Shown here in pieces: positions 10,120-20,907 of a DNA stretch of 64,000 nucleotides. The position numbers and the translations under genes are program-made. The notes below the pieces were generated by a model. The model saw only the letters and a program-made list of their open reading frames with translations, had not been told where the DNA came from and made no database searches. Origin of the DNA: Blastocladiella britannica (lineage: Eukaryota > Blastocladiomycota > Blastocladiomycetes > Blastocladiales > Blastocladiaceae). Every line of letters begins with the position of its first letter. Positions within the stretch are counted from its first letter, which is position 1. The DNA is taken from assembly GCA_025349905.2 (NCBI GenBank), contig MU624546.1:1-64000 (forward strand), read 5' to 3'.

Positions 10120-11741
10120 ATGTCGCGCAAATCTTTTCTTTCGCTTCTTGCGGCGCTGGTCGTCCTTGTGCTTTCGGTTGCGCCGATCGGCGTCCATGCC
10201 CAGCAATGCGCTACGATGCGGACCCGGAAGGGCTTGTCCCAGCTCTCGCCCACCGAGTGGAACTCTTATGTGAATGGACTTCACAAGTGCGACACAATAT
10301 CCCATTGTTTTATAAAACCTTTTATTCACGTATATGACATGTTGAACTATAGAATGAAGGCCAATGGAGCACTGGATCGCCTCACCAAGCGTCACCGTGA
10401 AGGCATGAAGTATCACGGAACTCCGTACTTTTTGCTCATGCATCGCGGTACGTTTCTTTGATCCAAACAAAAAACAAATGAGAAGGAACCCAACCAACTC
10501 ACAAAATTCGTAAATAGCCCTGGTCCTGGACTTTGAGAACGAGTTGCTTGCCGTCTCACCTGGCCTGCAAGGCACGCCGTACTGGGACGAGCTCCGGGAA
10601 GCGTCGGGTCCCAAGAAATCCGACGTGTTTACGGTCCCGCGCCTTTCTCCGATCGCCCCCGGTCCCCTCCAGGGCCAGTTTGCAGGGTTGCGTGACGATT
10701 CAGGCAATTTGGTGACTCGCAACCCGCCCGGGGTCTCGCCGGGAGTCACCTGGCTTCCCGCAAACCAAGTGCTGGCGCAGGCCATGAAGGGATTTACCTC
10801 GTTCGGCCAGATGTCGAGCATTATTGAAGTCAGGTACGCCAAATAGAGTGAGTTTGTAGACTTGATCTGACAACACATGATGAATTTTAGCCCCCACAAC
10901 CAGTTCCACGTCCTGATTGGCGGGCACATGGGCAACCCGGCCATCAGTCCAAGCGACCCGGCGTTCTGGACCCATCACGCGTACATTGACCTGCTGTGGG
11001 CGCTGTGGCAGTCGCTGGCGCCGCAGAACGCCATGGACCTGCGCACGCCCAACAACAACCCGTTGCTCAAGTCGGCGGACCCGGTGGTGCTGTACCCGAC
11101 AAAGTACACCAACCGCGACATGCTGCTGTACCGCCAGCGGCTGTGCTACCAGTACACGTACCCGACGCAGACGCCCACCAAGCTCAAGAAGCGGAGTGCA
11201 CCAGCGGCAGCAGCAGCGGCTGAAGGTGGGGACACGCCGTCGGTGAATGGGTGCACCTCGCAGTACTTTACGCCGCTGGGGGCCATTCCGGACTCGCTCG
11301 TGTACCAGATCATGCCCAACATGTCGATGACGCAGTGGCGGGGTACGCTTTCCGATTTTGGTGCGGCATGGCCATTGAAATCTCACCATTTTATGCACTA
11401 TAGCCGCCGAGGCACACATGAACTGCACGGTCAACGACCTCAACATGGCCATTGCATCGGGCAAAGTGACGCCGGCGTCCCTTCCGACCGTTGGCGACCT
11501 GTTTGTCAAGGCGGGGCTCAACTGCACGACCGAGCCGCTGCCCTACGACGACGGGTGCGAGTCACTGCTTCTCAAGTCAGGGGCTTCTTCATCTTTACCG
11601 ATGCTCGTGCGGCGGCAAGACGAGACCGAGGTGCACTTTGACAACAGCAGCAACAGCAGCAGTAGCGGTAACACAGTGTCTGCTGCTCCATCGCAAGTGG
11701 CACTGGTGCTGGTTGCGCTCGTGTCGCTCTTCTACATTTGA
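10120..11741 (+). CDS. Secreted tyrosinase 1 (copper monooxygenase), probably GPI-anchored
   Basis: Type-3 copper enzyme that oxidises monophenols and catechols to quinones (melanin precursors). Five exons (10120-10286, 10353-10447, 10518-10833, 10891-11342, 11404-11741) give 455 residues. A signal peptide is evident (residues 1-27, ending GVHA). CuA ligands: His70, His77 in KYHGTPYF and His86 in FLLMHR, followed by the conserved DFE. CuB ligands: His195 and His199 in SPHNQFH, and His221 in DPAFWTHH. A Gly-Gly-His-Met loop lies between. The C terminus has a Ser/Asn-rich spacer, then a hydrophobic tail (VALVLVALVSLFYI) with no basic end, typical of a GPI-attachment signal. It differs clearly from the tandem pair at 23-26 kb: the arrangement around CuB is closer to classical tyrosinases. 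All introns are 57-70 nt. Confidence 0.9.
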
Positions 11742-11913
11742 TCTTCCATCACAGTTTACTTGTTTTATTCCTCCAAATCCATTTCTTCGACAATCCACTC
11801 GCAGCAACCAATTTCACGTAATACATTTGAAAAAATTCTTATTGTATTCTATCATATATGACCGAGTTGAACGAAATGCGAAAAGCACAAAATCAAAAGA
11901 ATGCCTGCCGGAC

Positions 11914-14900
11914 TTAATCCGCACCTCCCTCGTACTCGTCGTCCAATTCGCCCGCCAACTCTCGATCGTTTGACCGCGACCGACCCAGCAACGCGCGAAT
12001 ATCTTCGAGGCGAGCCTATTTCATTTGATTGATATGTTAGCGTTCTTTTTTTTTTCAGCACCTCAAACGAAATAAAAAATGTCAAAAGGTACCTGGCGGT
12101 TCCCAGAATTATCCGCTGCGCCCTCGCCGAAAGCGTCCTCGGCCATTTTCCGCTTTTTGTCTTGCAGTGCGAGCACACGCCTAAAAAAGATAGGGTGAGT
12201 TTTTCAATCAACACAAAATGGAAAGCAAAGAGAACGCACTCCTCCACGGAATCCTCGACAGCAAACCGCACCACACACACGTTGCGCGTCTGCCCGATTC
12301 GGTACACTCGGTCAATTGCTTGTCGTTCCACTTGCGGATTCCACCTATACAACACATCAATGTTAACGAATTCAAAAAACGATGAAAAGGAACGCACGTA
12401 CCATGGATCGACAAGAAACGCATTGGATGCGGCGGTCAAGTTCAACCCAACCGCGCCGGCCGTGGTGGAAATCAAAAACACGAGCACTTGCGGATCGGTC
12501 TGGAACTTGACGATGTTGGCCTGGCGGCGAGTGCGCGACATTTGGCCATCCAGACGCACAAACTCGAACCCGTTGGCGCGGAGCGGGATCTCAATCAAGT
12601 CCAACATGGATGTCCACTGCGTGTCATTGAAAAATTGATTAGGAACCTGTCAAAAAAAAAAAAGAGAATAAAAAGAAACAAACCTGAGAGAACACCACCG
12701 ACTTGGCCAGCGGCTGGTTCCGACGGCACGTCGACAAGAACACCATGAGCGCGTCAATCTTGGACGACGACGTGAACGACCCAGTGGAGAACGACGCCGT
12801 CTGTTCTTCCGCATCATCTACCTCGTCGTCCTCCGACTCGTGGCCGCCACCATTGGCTTTACCTGTGCCACCCGCTGCCGAGTCGTCACCACATCCCTCG
12901 TCCGCGTCGGCGTCGTCGGCCGGCAGTATAAACAGCTGGTCGGTCTTGACGTTGCAGTTGCACTGCGGGCACCCGGGGGTCATTTCGAGTTCCTGCTGAA
13001 TGCAGTCGAGGCAAAAGTAGTGCCCGCACAGCGTGATGGCCGGGTTCCGCATCGGCGCCAAACAAATCGCGCAGTCCTCGGCCGCGTGGTCGCGCAAGAT
13101 ACGCATCAGCTTGGCCTTACCGCCTCCTTTAGGCGCCTTATCCTTTTCGGCCAGGATACGGTGATTGCACAGCTGTCGCAGCCGCGTCAGGTACTTGAGC
13201 ATGGATCCCAAGTTGTACACGGCGGCGCCGTCCTCGCCATCGCGAGTGGGCCGCGAAATCGGACCCGACCCAATCCCGTACTTTTGCAGCTGCTTGGCGC
13301 GCTCACGAGCCGCCGCATCCTTCATGATCTCTTCGAGCGTCAGGCGGGTCTTGGCCTCCCACCGCATGTAGATCTCGCGCTCCTCGAGCGAAAAGGGAAC
13401 CTTGTGGATCATTTGCCGCATTTCGGGCAGCTCTAACAGCGGTTTCCCGGCCAGCCGCATGCCTTTAGTGCGCCGCAAGCAAAGGCTGCACATGAGCGCC
13501 TTGAACCGCGCCAGAGCGTCCGCGTTGCCCGACTTGATGGGACGCTCAAAGTATTGCTTGAAGATGGTCCACTACAGATACCGTATGGATGAGACTTCTT
13601 CCTTTTTTAGTTTGTGAGAAATGAGAAGACATGCGTTATCCCAGGGAAAGAATTCCACAAACTTGAGCTGCGAGTAGAGATCCTCGAGTTTGTTTTCTAT
13701 ATTTTCCAGTTAATATCAGACGAAATGCAGTAAAAAAATGAATAACGCAACGAAGTGGGGTTCCTGACAAGACCCATTTCCGTTCGGCCGTCAAGCTGCA
13801 CGCGGCCTGCGACATCTTGGTCGCCTTTTGCCGGATCTGGTGTCCCTCGTCAAGCACAATGCGGCGCCACCGAACCTTGTGCATGGGCGAGTCGTTGATC
13901 CCACAGAGCCCAAGAACGTTGTACGTGGTGATGACGATATCGTGCGATTGCAGAAACTTGGGGTCCTTGTTTTTGCTCTGGCCGTGGTACACGTACACTT
14001 TGAAACCCGCCATTTTACGGGTCAGTCAATCGCCAAAAGAAATTAGAAAGATTATATATACCCTTGAGTCGATTGAGCTCCACGTGGGTGCCGATTTGCT
14101 GGAGCCAGTTGCCAATGACCGAGACCGGGCACACGATCAGCGTCGCGTTCGAGTACGCGCTCGAGACCTCGTTGGGCTCCTTGGCAAACCCAGCGCCATT
14201 AGGGTCTGTCAAGATCAATGCAATCACCTGGATAGTTTTACCGAGGCCCATATCGTCCGCTGCAACGATAATTCAATCGTTTCGTCAGATACACACATTT
14301 CCGTAAAAGTAGTAAACATACCAAGAATACCGCCGCGATATAACCGCACCTCGCCCTGCGCAACCGCGTTCGTAGCGGCATTGTACCACACGGGCAGACC
14401 GTTGACGCGTTTAATCAGCCAAAACTGCGACTCTTCGGTCTCGGTCGGGCGGTGCGGGTGCTCGGCCTCCAGCAACCACCCGAGCCCCTGTCGCTGGTAC
14501 GGGAGCAGCGTGGAGATCAACCCGGGCGGCTGCGGCGCCTCGGGCAAGTTGGCCAAGTCCTGCGTGGCCTGTGCGACCATGCTGTCCATGATGGCCGTGG
14601 ACGATTTCTCGGTCCAGTCCGCGGACGACCGGAGCAGCTGCTGCCACGGTTCCTCGGTGGTCTCGCCAGGGGCTGCCGTTGTTCCTAATGCACCAGCAGC
14701 AGCTGAGCCATTGGCGGCAAATACGCTCTGCGGCACTGCGGGAAGCGACGTGGTGCGTACCAGGGGCCGGGACGACAGCTGCCCAGGATCGGGCTTGATG
14801 CGAACAGCGGCGTTGGTCCAGGGCTCCGATTTGACGTGCGGGGGTTGCCCGTTGGGCTGCGAGAGCGGACGCGTTGGTTCTGGCTTGATGGCATGGACCA

Positions 14901-16304
14901 AAAACGAGGACGATGACAGTGCCGTAGTCGGGGTGCCACAAGGAGCCGGAATGATGGCGGCACTCGCGATACCAGCGAGGGACGATGAAGGGCCCGGTTT
15001 GATTGGGATGGCCGACGACGGCATAGGGGTGGTAGTCGGACCAGTAGGGCAGAGGCGAATGGCGCGGAAAAAGTCGCGGATCGGCGCGTCGTTTTTGGTG
15101 GTGGTCCACACTTCGACGGAAATGGAGATCAGCGATGCGACGGGGATGGGTGGGCCGGCAATCGAAGCTGAATAGATTTTTGTTTGGTGAGATTTGTCAG
15201 CATTGCCGAGAGTGAGTGGACACTTGTGAAAAAAGTTACGAACCCTTGATCGTGATGCGACGGGCGCTCACCAACGGGGCAATGGCGGCCGAGTAGGCCT
15301 CGGGGAGGAACCCGATGATGGCACGATTGGGGCCGCAGGTAATAATGCATTTCAGTCCTGGGTGGAAAGTTGATTATGTCAGAAGTTGGTTCCGTCCATC
15401 TATGGTTGGTGATTGTCTATAAAAATGAACAGTACCTTGAGGAGTAGATAGGGTCGACAGCTCGATGGCATCGGTGAGGGCAAAGGGTGCCGCGCCTGCA
15501 CAAGAAAAAAAAAGGGGGGGTTGTAAGTACAAAATAAGGGTGAATAAAAAGGGAAATCGGACCGGTAATCAAGTGAGCCGACGGAAGCAGTGTGAGAGCG
15601 CGGGTGACGATTTGGCCATCGTCTTCAGGTACCAGCGGCTCGGTGTTGCCCAGGAGAGCGCCGAGGATGGTGTCGCGCTGGGCGTGGTTCGGGGCCGGAG
15701 TCGGGGAATGGATGCCGCTGCCCAGGTTCATCAGAGGGACGGGAGTAGACGGAGGCAAGGTCGGAGGCGGGATTCGGCCGGCAATGACAGTACGAGGAGG
15801 CATCGCAAACGGGCCGGGAGTAGCGGCCAGGGCGGCAGCGTGCGCGTGGAAGGACGGGTCGGGGACAAATGGCGGCAGAACCACGGGCGGGAAAGCGGCC
15901 GGGGGTGTCGGCGTGGCCCGGGCAGCAGTCATGATGGAGGCCATGGCCGGCATAGGGGCCATGGTTGCGGTAGTCGGTGCCTGCGATGGCGGTACAGGAG
16001 CGGCGGGTACGGCAATGGCGACAGCAGGCGCTGTGGTAGCAGCAGGCGCCGGGGACGCAGAGGAAGCCTTAGCAGCAGCAGCGGCACCTCGACGACGAGT
16101 GGGCAGCGCGCGACGCGGCGGCGGAGGGGCAGGCGGGGCGGCAGGATCGGTGGCATTCGACGACGCAAGGTCCGAGGCAGACGCCGACGCGGAACCAGAG
16201 GCAGATGCCGAGGCAGGGGCAGCGGCAGCCGCTTCCGCAGCCGCCACGGCAGCCCGCGTGCGCTTGCGAGTCGCAGGAGGGGCGGTGGTGGTGGCCATTT
16301 TCAT
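11914..16304 (-). CDS. RAD5/RAD8/HLTF-type SNF2 helicase with embedded RING (post-replication repair)
   Basis: Twelve exons (16304-15563, 15495-15436, 15357-15244, 15167-14322, 14259-14062, 13997-13752, 13696-13635, 13571-12684, 12616-12402, 12344-12240, 12180-12093, 12015-11914) encode about 1,221 residues. After a long Ala/Pro-rich N terminus comes a HIRAN-like region (IIGFLPEAYSAAIAPLV, about residue 280), then the SNF2 core: DDMGLGKT (589-596), DEGH (703-706), LSGTPLQNKLEDLY created by a splice. A C3HC4 RING (CAICLAPM ... CGHYFCLDC ... CPQC, about 923-960) sits between the two helicase lobes, the hallmark of the RAD5/RAD16 class, followed by [21 protein letters not shown] and a C-terminal LQDKKRKMAE. 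RAD5/HLTF polyubiquitinates PCNA and remodels stalled forks; HIRAN favours RAD5 over RAD16. Intron 7 (13634-13572) seems to be GC-AG, the only junction that restores the family frame. Confidence 0.9.
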
Positions 16305-16360
16305 TTCTTTCGGCTGCCGGTTGACTTCCGACGCGAAAGAGAAGAAACGACGAAAAAGAA
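16305..16360. promoter_or_regulatory. 56-bp shared promoter of the RAD5-like and SKT5-like genes, with SCB/E2F-like site
   Basis: Start codons of the two divergent genes are separated by only 56 bp. Within it, CGCGAAA at 16332-16338 matches the SBF cell-cycle box CRCGAAA (and, on the other strand, an E2F-like TTTCGCG). A repair helicase and a chitin-synthase activator could both be induced at G1/S, but that is inference from one short motif. No TATA box is visible. Confidence 0.45.
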
Positions 16361-18718
16361 ATGGACGACAACGCGCCCCCCGCCCGCACCGCCGCGTCGG
16401 CCGCGCACCCGCCGTCCCGCCCGTCGTCGTCGGCGCGCCCCTCGTCGCGTGCGTCCTCGGTGCACTCGGCCCCGACCTCCCCCGCGTCCTCTGCCTCGGT
16501 CCCTCCACCCATGCCCTTGCCGCCACCACTGCCGACCTCGGCCCATGGTGCTGCGGGTATTCAGCGGTTCGAGTCGTGGACCTCGGACGCGCCGTCGTCG
16601 TCGACCGTGTCGTCGTCGGCCGTGTCCGGTGCGCCGTCACCCGCCCATGGCCCGACTTCAGCTGATGGGTCAACATCGTCGTCCTCGGCCGCCGCCGCGT
16701 ACCAACATCAACAACAGTACCAGCAGTACCAGCAGCCCCACCAGGCAACGCTCGTCACCCAGCCCGTGCGCCCCGGCATGCCTCATGTCCCGCGCCCGCC
16801 TCCGCCACAGCACGGCGGCAGTGGCGGCAGTGGTGGGTACGCGCCACAGTACCAAGGTGGGACCGGCGGCTCTGGGCAGTACGCGCCGGTAACGCGGCCA
16901 GTCCACCCCCAGCACCACCAGCAGCACCCGCAGTACGCGTTGCCACCGCCTCCGCAACATGGTGTCTCGCCCCAACTGCATCATTCGCACCAACAGGCAC
17001 ACCAGCAGCAGTACGCACACCAACAACACCCACAGTATGCCGGTGCCGGCCAACAGTACGCTGGACAACAGCACCCGCAGTACCAGCACCAGATGCCCGT
17101 CCAGGCCTACGGCTCAATGCCCCCCTCGGGCGCTCCCATGTACCGCCCCGCCGCTATGGGACAGCCTGGCCCTCAGTACGCGACCATGGGCGGTGGTGGT
17201 GGTGGACCAGTCTACATGCAGAGTCCCGGCGGCATGTACGGCTCGCCCGCCGGTGGAAGTGGAGGGATGATGCCTCCCCCCGGATCAGGCGGCATGTTGG
17301 CGGTCCCACGTGGCGGACCACCGATGCAACAGCGCCCACCGGGCTCGCCCAACGGCGGTGGCGGCGGTGCGTCCCCGTCGTCGCTGGCCGTAATCCCCCC
17401 ACCGCTGCCCGAACCGCTGCGCATCAACACGTCGCTCCCACTCGAGCATCTGCGCGAGGAAGTGCGGGTGTCGATGGACCCGCGCGCGCACCTGGACTTT
17501 GTCCGGTACTTGGTGTCGCTGGCCGACGAGATTGCCGCCGCCGAGCCTGACGTCAAGCTGGCGTCCAAGCAGGTGCAGCTATTGCATGGCGAGGCGCTCA
17601 AGTGGGCCAAACGGTTGGCGGAAAAGGGCCCAGGTGGACTCAATGGGGCCAAAACGCCGCCGTGCCCGGATGCGATGGTGTACTTGGCCGAGTGTCATGG
17701 GAACGGAATGCTAGGGCTGCCGCTTGACCACGATAAGGCATTTTCCCTATACTTGCGTACGTGTCACCATTTCATCATTTATTTTAGCACTCACGCTCAA
17801 GCAAATGTGTAGAGGCGTCCAAGACCGGCCACGCGACCGCCACCTACCGCGTGGCAGTGTGCTACGAGGTAGGCGCCGGCACCAAGCGCGATGCGTCTCG
17901 CGCAGTCCAGTTCTTTAAAAAGGCAGCCTCTCTCGGCGATGCAGCAGCGCTGTACCGACTCGGCCTGATCCTACTGCACGGCGATCTCGGGTACGCCGCC
18001 AACCCTCGGGAAGGCCTGGTGATGCTGAAACGCGCCGCGGCCGCCGCCGACCACGACCACCCGCACGCATTGCACGAGCTCGCGTCGCTGCACGAGCCGC
18101 TCTCGCCGCTGACCCCGCCGCCCACGTCGGCCGAGGCCCAGCACCACCGGGCGGAACTGGCCCGGCTGGTGATCCCCGACCCGGCGTACGCGCTCGAGCT
18201 GTACACGCAGGCGGCGCGGCTCGGGTACGCGCCGGCGCAGTTTCGGCTGGGCGCGTGTTTCCAGGACGGCGCGCTCGGGTGTCCGATGGACGCCAAAGCA
18301 TCGATCTCGTGGTTCACGAAGGCCGCAGAACAGGGACACGCGGACGCCGAGTTGGCGTTATCCGGGTGGTTCCTGGAGGGCGCCGAGGGAGTGCTGAGGC
18401 CGAATGATGAACAGGCGTACGCGTGGGCGCGCCGCGCTGCCGACAAAGGTTTGGCCAAGGCCGAATTTGCCGTTGGCTACTATTGGTACGTCTTTGTTGT
18501 CTTTTTCATTGGTTTTTTATTTGTCGCTTACACTGTTTTATAGCGAAATGGGCGTCGGAGTGCCTCAATCCCTAGACGAGGCTCGCAAGTTCTACCAGCG
18601 CTCGGCCGCGCAGGGCAACCGCAAGGCCATGGATCGCCTGCAAGAACTCACCAACTTTGTCGCCGGTGTTCGCCGTCGTCCAGAGCGTCACGACAAGGGC
18701 GACTGTGTCATTCAGTAG
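16361..18718 (+). CDS. SKT5/CHS4-like chitin synthase activator with SEL1 repeats and CAAX box
   Basis: Three exons (16361-17756, 17813-18485, 18544-18718) give 747 residues. The N-terminal half is Pro/Ser/Gln/Gly/Tyr-rich and disordered. From about residue 345 on, SEL1-like repeats follow: ALKWAKRLAEKG, YLAECHGNGMLGLPLDHDKAF, the splice-restored YRVAVCYEVGAGTKRDASRAVQFF, ALYRLGLILLHGD, and later QFRLGACFQDGALGCPMD and VGYYCEMGVGVPQSLDEARKFY. This order matches fungal SKT5/CHS4, which binds and activates chitin synthase III at the plasma membrane. The last four residues, CVIQ, form a CAAX box, as in yeast Chs4 which is farnesylated. The Cys of CEMGVG is itself formed across the second splice. 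The gene diverges from the RAD5-like gene over a 56-bp interval. Other SEL1 proteins are possible, but the CAAX end makes SKT5 the best call. Confidence 0.87.
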
Positions 18719-18799
18719 TTTTTTCTTTGTTCTTTTCGTGATACAATCTTTATAAAAAATACAATGCTTCAATTGTCCTCACTCATTGAGTTAAATATG

Positions 18800-20720
18800 C
18801 TATACGAATGAATACCTCGACTGGAATGGCCTTATACAGCGCACGGGCGTCTGCGAGTAATTGAGTCCCAGCAACGCCGATGGATCGGTAAACGGCACCA
18901 AGATCTGCTGCGCTCGGGCTTGCGGATCAGCAGCGCTCCCCTGCAAGCTCTTTGAGAGCTGCTGCACCGCGTCACTGTACTTAACGAAATCGATGGTCCC
19001 CGCCGACGACTCGGTGACGGTCAAGTTGCGGAGGTACAGGCACCCGACCTGCTGCGGGAACTGCGCGACCACGTCCATGTACGCGGCGTAGTTGTTGCGC
19101 GTGTTGTCGGCAAAGATGATCCCCGTCCCGTTCGGGTACGTTCGGAACACGTCGGCCAGCGCGTTGGTCCGGAACCGGTCGCGCACCGCGCCGCGAATCA
19201 GGTCGGCAAACGATGTGGGGTCGAAGCCGGTCGTCGAGCGCATGGTCAGCGAGCCCGCCGGGTAGTACGAGAGCAAAAACTGCTGCAGCCCGACAAAGAG
19301 TGGGATCGGCGTCCCCGAAATGTAGTGGTACGTGGTGGCCACGCACGCCGGCGTGAGCCATTGCGCGATCGCCTGGAACAGGTTGGGCATCCCGAGCACT
19401 GGCATGTACACGGACGTGAATGTGTTGAGGAGACCCTGCGATGGGCTGCTTACGTTGGTGACCTGTCGTTATTTTTTGTGAGTATAGATCGTTGCAGCAT
19501 CAATAAGAGAAAGGTACCTTGAGGACGTCGTCGATATCCGAAATGATCATAACGTGCTTGGAAACACCACCTCCGCCGCTTCCCGCGCCTGGATTGGTGG
19601 GACTGGGAACGTTGCTGTCGTCGGCCACCACCATGTACCCGACCGCGCTGCCGGGAAGCGGACCCTGCTGCAATGGGGCATCGTCGGCGATGGGACTGAG
19701 CTGGTACGGCATGAACACGGCATTGTTGACCAACGGCTTTGTGGGCACAAAGCCTGGCAAATCGGGACCTTGCCCAGGAACCGGAAGGCCGACAAAGGAC
19801 TGGTTGAATTGCACAAAACCGTTGCTCTCAGCGGTGACGTTCGCGCGCGAAGCTGGTGGCTGATCGGGCGACTGCCATGCCAAGGGAGGGTAGGTGGGGA
19901 CCGGGTACGGCACTGGCGTCACTGGGCTCGTCAAGTTGCGCGCCGGGTCCGACTGGTTGGCCGAGAGCGCCACTTGGATGTTCTGGCTGCCGGCTGGCGT
20001 CCCCTTGAAATACCACGACCGGTTCGTCAAAATGGCCTCCTGGTCGGGGTTCAGGTTGGCCACTCGGAACAGCCCAAACGGCGCCGCGTATGGGTCGGAT
20101 GCGGCAGGATCGCCTGGAGGGAGCGGCGTAAACGCAAAGGCTTGGGCAATCGCCACCATGACATCTGTCGCAGTGGCCGTCGTCGTCGATGAAGTGGTTG
20201 TTGATGGGGTCGATGAAGTGATACTGGTGGAAGTTGTCGACGACGACGTGGTGGTGGAGGTGGAGACTGATTGGCGTTTGAACAACGAGGCGGCCGGGGT
20301 CGTGACGGGGATCGTCGCTGTGAGCGTGAGGGTTTGCGTTGTCCACGTCGAGGACGAGACAATCGGTTCACCTGGGACTGATGAAACCGACGAAGTGCTG
20401 CTGCCACTACTCGAGCTGCTACTAATGCTGCTACTACTACTGCTGCTGCTGCCTTGACATTGGACCGGCGAAGGCGTAGCGCGAGTCACATTGGCATACC
20501 TGGGGATCAAGAGCAGATCAATCAGTTCACACTGATCCAAAAACAAAGTGAAAAGTAAAAAAAAGCGATACCCGGGAAGAACCAGCAGAGTCGGGATCTG
20601 GCTGGCAGAAGAGGTAGATGAGCTCGTCGTCGGAGTCGGGCCCTGAGGCGCGCCGACCACGAGCGCGACAGAGAGACCAACCACGAGCAGGATAGTGATT
20701 GGGAGTGAAAAATACACCAT
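18800..20720 (-). CDS. APP1-like phosphatidate phosphatase (DUF2183), secreted or membrane-anchored
   Basis: Three exons (20720-20572, 20499-19518, 19462-18800) give about 597 residues. The start at 20720 opens with a hydrophobic signal or anchor (LPITILLVVGLSVALVV); an upstream in-frame ATG at 20829 would make it an internal transmembrane segment. A long Ser/Thr-rich region follows, then the APP1 catalytic domain: ISDIDDVLKVTNV (Asp371 and Asp373 of the HAD-like DxDxT/V motif, completed across the second splice), TTYHYISGTPIPLF, LTMRSTTGF, GIIFADNTRNNYAAY and CLYLRNLTV. Yeast App1 is a phosphatidate phosphatase at actin patches and is cytosolic, so a predicted lumenal or secreted version is unusual. 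Near the end a different frame continues as ALYKAIPVEVFIRIAYLTQ to a stop at 18783, suggesting a possible frameshift (see findings). Confidence 0.75.
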
Positions 20721-20907
20721 GGCCGCGTATATAGACAAAATAACCAATGCACCAAGAAAGGAAAGAGGGTGCCGCGGAGCAGAGGCGCTTGTACTCTCAA
20801 AAACACGGTACTCTCCAGTCCGAGACATGGCCACAGTTGCATGCGTACCATGGGGTCTTGAATTGAGACATGCATTGGGTGGAATAAAAAAAACATCAAC
20901 AAGCAGA

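Noticed and set aside
15465..16892. 475-codon plus-strand open frame spanning the RAD5/SKT5 divergent promoter
   Set aside because: It runs across two genes and their promoter, consists of Arg/Gly repeats, and conflicts with two recognised proteins.
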